A DNA stretch of 46,527 nucleotides, from contig NZ_NAPS01000002.1 in assembly GCF_004323185.1 (NCBI RefSeq), forward strand, positions 1,230,757 to 1,277,283, written 5' to 3'. The notes under the pieces were generated by a model, which was not told the DNA's origin, did no database searches, and saw only the letters and a program-made list of their open reading frames with translations. Every line of letters starts with the position of its first letter. The stretch's first letter is position 1. Source of the stretch: Westiellopsis prolifica IICB1. Lineage in GTDB: Bacteria > Cyanobacteriota > Cyanobacteriia > Cyanobacteriales > Nostocaceae. The translations under genes and the position numbers were made by a program. This document shows, in pieces, positions 42,338 to 46,527 of this stretch.

Positions 42338-42586
42338 CCATTTCACAAAAAATCTGATACAAATACAGACCCTGTACCAGACGGGATTAGGACCAGCCCT
42401 TTCAAGGTGGAGCAAAATTCTCAACAATCAACTCCTCTGTAAGCTCTTATCTCTGTGTTCTCTGTGCCTCTGCGGTTAAATAAATAACTTTTAAACCGCA
42501 GAGAACGCAGAGAGCGCAGAGAGGAAAAAAGAGATTTTATGAGTCACCTTGAAAGGGCTAGTCCTAGGGATATATCGCGTCTCTAC
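42338..42586. repeat. 66-bp repeat interrupted by a MITE
   Basis: The left part (42339-42387) matches 24073-24121 and the right part (42572-42586) completes the palindrome ATATCGCG TCTCTAC. Together they reconstruct the 66-bp repeat seen intact at 24073-24138, with one copy of GGGAT duplicated. Confidence 0.8.
42388..42566. mobile_element. 179-bp MITE with terminal inverted repeats and 5-bp target duplication
   Basis: The ends TAGGACCAGCCCTTTCAAGG (42388 on) and CCTTGAAAGGGCTAGTCCTA (to 42566) are inverted repeats over ~22 bp with one mismatch. GGGAT flanks the element on both sides (42383-42387 and 42567-42571). The interior carries a second inverted repeat of the CTCTGTG/CTCTGCGGTT type (42447-42530). 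It has no coding capacity. The uninterrupted target is present at 24073-24138. Confidence 0.85.
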
Positions 42587-42621
42587 AAAAAAATATGTTT
42601 CACTTGTAAAGGAAATTGGTA

Positions 42622-42728
42622 TTATAGCGGTTCTCATTTGAATCAAATACAGTATTACAAACGGTGTAGAGACTAGCACCTGCTAGTCTCTACAATCTGT
42701 ATTGCACACAAGCGAGAACCGCTATATA
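42622..42728. repeat. ~105-bp cruciform repeat downstream of pyrG
   Basis: TATAGCGGTTCTC (42623-42635) is inverse to GAGAACCGCTATA (42714-42726). In the centre GTAGAGACTAGCA and TGCTAGTCTCTAC form a 13-bp stem with a 2-3-nt loop. It begins 18 bp after the pyrG stop on the minus strand and might end that transcript. It may also be a further MITE-like family. Confidence 0.65.
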
Positions 42729-42745
42729 TGTGGAACACCCACAAC

Positions 42746-44395
<1,650 letters not shown>

Positions 44396-44506
44396 CTAGT
44401 AACTTTAAACAGTTAACAGTTATCAGTGAACAGTTACCAACTGATAACTGATAACCTACAGACGCGATCTTCCTCGCGTCTCTACCTAACTGATATGTGA
44501 ATCTTA

Positions 44507-46321
44507 ATGAAATTTGGCGTGAAATCACTTATAGGATCTGTAATATTAGGCTTAATCGTCGCTTCCTCCGTCGTTGTCTTGGCACAACAGCCATCTTTCC
44601 AGGTTGTTTATCCCCCTTCAAAGCACCAAACAAGTGCCGATCGCATCTTTTTTCTTGGTACAGCCCCCACTTCCGGACAGGTTTTGATCAATGGTAAGAC
44701 AATTAGGCGCAGTCAGTCTGGCCATTTTGCCCCTAGTTTACCTTTGCAGCCGGGAGAAAATACCTTTAGTATTAACTACCAAAATCAAGCCATCGAGATC
44801 CGGGTGACAAGGCTTTCCACTCAACCAGAAGTACCACAAGATTTAGCTTTTGCCAAAGATTCTTTGGCTCCAGCAGTTGACATTGCGAGACTTCCGGGTG
44901 AACTGATTTGTTTTAGCGCGATCGCTACTCCCAAAGCTAGTGTCTCTGTAAAATTAGGTAATCAAACAATTCCCCTGTCACCCCAACCCCAGCAAGCACA
45001 ACTTCCTGGTAACTCAGCAGCACTGACAGGACGAAATCAACCTGCTGTTAACAATGGTGCAAGCAAATATGAGGGTTGCACTACAGCATTAGCTGATCAC
45101 ATCACTTCTGGTGCAGTCATTTCAGACAACACCAAAGAAATAGATTTGGGTAGACCTCAGTTTCAACTGACACATAATGGCAAAACAATCAATCAGGAAG
45201 GAACAGGAAAAATTACTATCCTCTCAAAAGCAAATTTGCCAGTTGTAGAAGTCACAGCTGATGCTGGTGTTGCTCGTACTGGTCCGAGTACAGATTATTC
45301 TCGACTGACACCGTTACCGAAAGGTACACGTGCAGCAGTCACAGCTAGGGAAGGAGAATGGTTACGCTTGGACTATGGCAGCTGGATCAACAGTAAAGAA
45401 ACAACCATGATACCAGGGGCTATACCTCCACACTCAATCATTCGCAGTGTTGGTTATCGTCCACTACCTAACATGACCGAGATGGTTTTTCCTTTGCAAG
45501 TCCCCGTTCCCGTGAGTGTACAACAGAGCAATCAAACTTTCACCCTTAATCTCTACAATACCACTGCTCAAACCGATATTATTCGTTTAGATGATAACCC
45601 CCTAATTTCTCGCCTAGATTGGCAACAAATTAAGCCAGAGCAAGTACAATACACCTTTAACCTCAAAAAAAATCAACAATGGGGATATAAGCTCAGGTAC
45701 GAAGGTACAAGCTTAGTATTGAGTTTGCGTCACTCTCCTATTTTAAAGAGTAAACAAAAACCTTTATCGGGAATCAAGATATTATTAGATCCGGGACACG
45801 GAGGGAAAGAACCGGGTGCGAGTGGTCCGAATGGATATTTAGAAAAAGATGTGAATTTAAAAGTATCGAAATTAGTGCGGGATGAATTAGTCAAACGTGG
45901 TGCAACAGTTGTGATGACGCGGGAAGATGACAAAGAAGTTTCGCTTCCTCAGCGCCAAGCAATTATTGATCAAGAACAACCCGCCATTTCTATTTCGATC
46001 CATTACAACTCTCTCCCCGATGATGGTGACGCTGAAAATACTAAAGGAGTCGCAACTTTTTGGTATCATCCCCAAGCGCACGACTTAGCAATATTTATGC
46101 AGAAGTATCTGGTTAAAACTAGAAAGCGCCCTTCCTACGGTGTATTTTGGGATAACTTAGCTTTGACACGTCCAGCGACTGCGCCATCTATATTATTAGA
46201 GTTGGGTTTTATGAGTAACCCCGATGAATTTGAATGGGTGACGGATGAGAAAGAACAGAAAAAATTAGCACGAGCGATCGCACAGGGGATTGTCAAGTGG
46301 TTTAGATCCCCGACTTTTTAA
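44507..46321 (+). CDS. N-acetylmuramoyl-L-alanine amidase with SH3-like domain
   Basis: This 604-residue exported cell-wall hydrolase has a signal peptide (residues 1-27, GLIVASSVVVLAQQP), an N-terminal Ig-like beta domain (~30-105) and a linker. A bacterial SH3-like segment follows (~250-300; VTADAGVARTGPSTDYSRLTPLPKG), then a beta-rich AMIN-like region (~310-415) and the Amidase_3 catalytic domain (~425-600). Zn ligands and the catalytic Glu are in LLDPGHGGKEPGASG, YLEKDVNLKVS, SIHYNS and LLELGFMSNP. It probably splits septal peptidoglycan, as AmiC-type enzymes do in Nostoc cell-cell channel formation. The last codons (RSPTF) run into a GATCCCCGACTTTTT repeat. Confidence 0.9.
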   Translation: MKFGVKSLIGSVILGLIVASSVVVLAQQPSFQVVYPPSKHQTSADRIFFLGTAPTSGQVLINGKTIRRSQSGHFAPSLPLQPGENTFSINYQNQAIEIRVTRLSTQPEVPQDLAFAKDSLAPAVDIARLPGELICFSAIATPKASVSVKLGNQTIPLSPQPQQAQLPGNSAALTGRNQPAVNNGASKYEGCTTALADHITSGAVISDNTKEIDLGRPQFQLTHNGKTINQEGTGKITILSKANLPVVEVTADAGVARTGPSTDYSRLTPLPKGTRAAVTAREGEWLRLDYGSWINSKETTMIPGAIPPHSIIRSVGYRPLPNMTEMVFPLQVPVPVSVQQSNQTFTLNLYNTTAQTDIIRLDDNPLISRLDWQQIKPEQVQYTFNLKKNQQWGYKLRYEGTSLVLSLRHSPILKSKQKPLSGIKILLDPGHGGKEPGASGPNGYLEKDVNLKVSKLVRDELVKRGATVVMTREDDKEVSLPQRQAIIDQEQPAISISIHYNSLPDDGDAENTKGVATFWYHPQAHDLAIFMQKYLVKTRKRPSYGVFWDNLALTRPATAPSILLELGFMSNPDEFEWVTDEKEQKKLARAIAQGIVKWFRSPTF

Positions 46322-46342
46322 AAGATACAACTGGCAAGTTTA

Positions 46343-46446
46343 GATCCGCGACTTTTAAAAAAAAGTCGCGGATCTTCCACCAAATTTTCAAGAGCAAATT
46401 GATAATTGCGAGCCAGATCCCCGACTTTTTTAAAAAGTCGGGGATC
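46343..46446. terminator. Two perfect GATC(C/G)CGAC hairpins after the amidase gene
   Basis: GATCCGCGACTTTT with AAAAGTCGCGGATC (46343-46374, 14-bp stem) is followed by GATCCCCGACTTTTT with AAAAAGTCGGGGATC (46416-46446, 15-bp stem). They lie 22 and 95 bp after the stop codon. Their A/T-rich loops and tracts make them plausible terminators, and they are members of the dispersed GATCCCCGA repeat family. The remaining bases to the window end show no gene. Confidence 0.6.
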
Positions 46447-46527
46447 TTGGTCTTCACCCCCAAGAATTTTATCTTTTAGTAGGCAAAAAGGCATTTTACC
46501 TTCTCGAAATGCCATTCTACCTTTTCA

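Noticed and set aside
42197-42427. 76-codon minus-strand frame overlapping the devC start as a gene
   Set aside because: Its 5' half translates MITE and repeat sequence and its end runs 50 bp into devC. At most its middle is a relic.
46318-46515. 65-codon minus-strand frame at the window end
   Set aside because: It translates the two GATCCCCGAC hairpins and has no ribosome-binding site.

Overview
The window is chromosomal DNA of a filamentous, probably heterocyst-forming cyanobacterium (Nostocales: Nostoc, Calothrix or Fischerella type). The evidence is frequent HIP1 octamers (GCGATCGC), many cyanobacteria-restricted families (SipA, DUF3611, DUF3155, DUF2949, DUF6464 and CCB1-like proteins), a DevC-type permease, an LL-diaminopimelate aminotransferase, and intergenic spaces full of short tandem repeats (TGACCAA, TTATCAG and GATTTTG types) and small palindromic elements. 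Genes lie mostly singly or in pairs on both strands. I found no rRNA, tRNA or CRISPR array. All calls come from reading the sequence and recalling families; no search was run.

Layout. 0-5 kb: serS, two small membrane proteins, a PadR regulator and a CCB1-like assembly factor, then a transposase-less IS200/IS605-type element. 5-13 kb: DUF3155, a Hik2/CSK-like sensor kinase, a 2TM protein, a 2H phosphoesterase-like protein, holA, a DUF4168 protein, a LuxR regulator, a DUF6464 protein and fmt. 13.1-14.4 kb: a long gene-free stretch with a strongly base-paired region that may be an unrecognised RNA. 14.4-19.4 kb: a secreted unknown protein, sipA with a Tat-exported PrxQ, a two-TM protein, DUF2949, and Hsp20 followed by an overlooked 57-residue gene. 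19.5-24 kb: a giant phosphorelay protein (REC, DNA-binding domain, Hpt, REC, REC, PAS, kinase, REC, REC) with a lone receiver directly behind it. 24-28 kb: repeats, a DUF72 protein whose leader and start are tandemly duplicated, aroE, an alpha/beta hydrolase and a 21-bp minisatellite readable on both strands. 28-32.5 kb: a minus-strand group of a TIGR04283 glycosyltransferase, two tandem TVP38/TMEM64 membrane proteins and a mercuric-reductase-like flavoprotein. 32.5-35.6 kb: pentapeptide-repeat proteins and a toxin-antitoxin island (parDE, an antitoxin with a truncated PIN toxin, UPF0175/DUF3368) showing recent recombination. 35.7-46.5 kb: dapL, argD, a K+ channel, an MMADHC-like protein, a small conserved protein, a lone devC, pyrG and a cell-wall amidase.

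Most genes are housekeeping functions: translation (serS, fmt), DNA replication (holA), shikimate, lysine and arginine synthesis (aroE, dapL, argD), CTP synthesis (pyrG) and cell wall turnover (amidase). Signalling is the second theme. The most unusual material is in the repeats. Two small mobile elements can be compared with their own empty target sites elsewhere in the window. One 80-bp block links a toxin gene's 3' end to a pentapeptide-repeat gene. Repeats supply start codons, C-termini and coding linkers to several genes.
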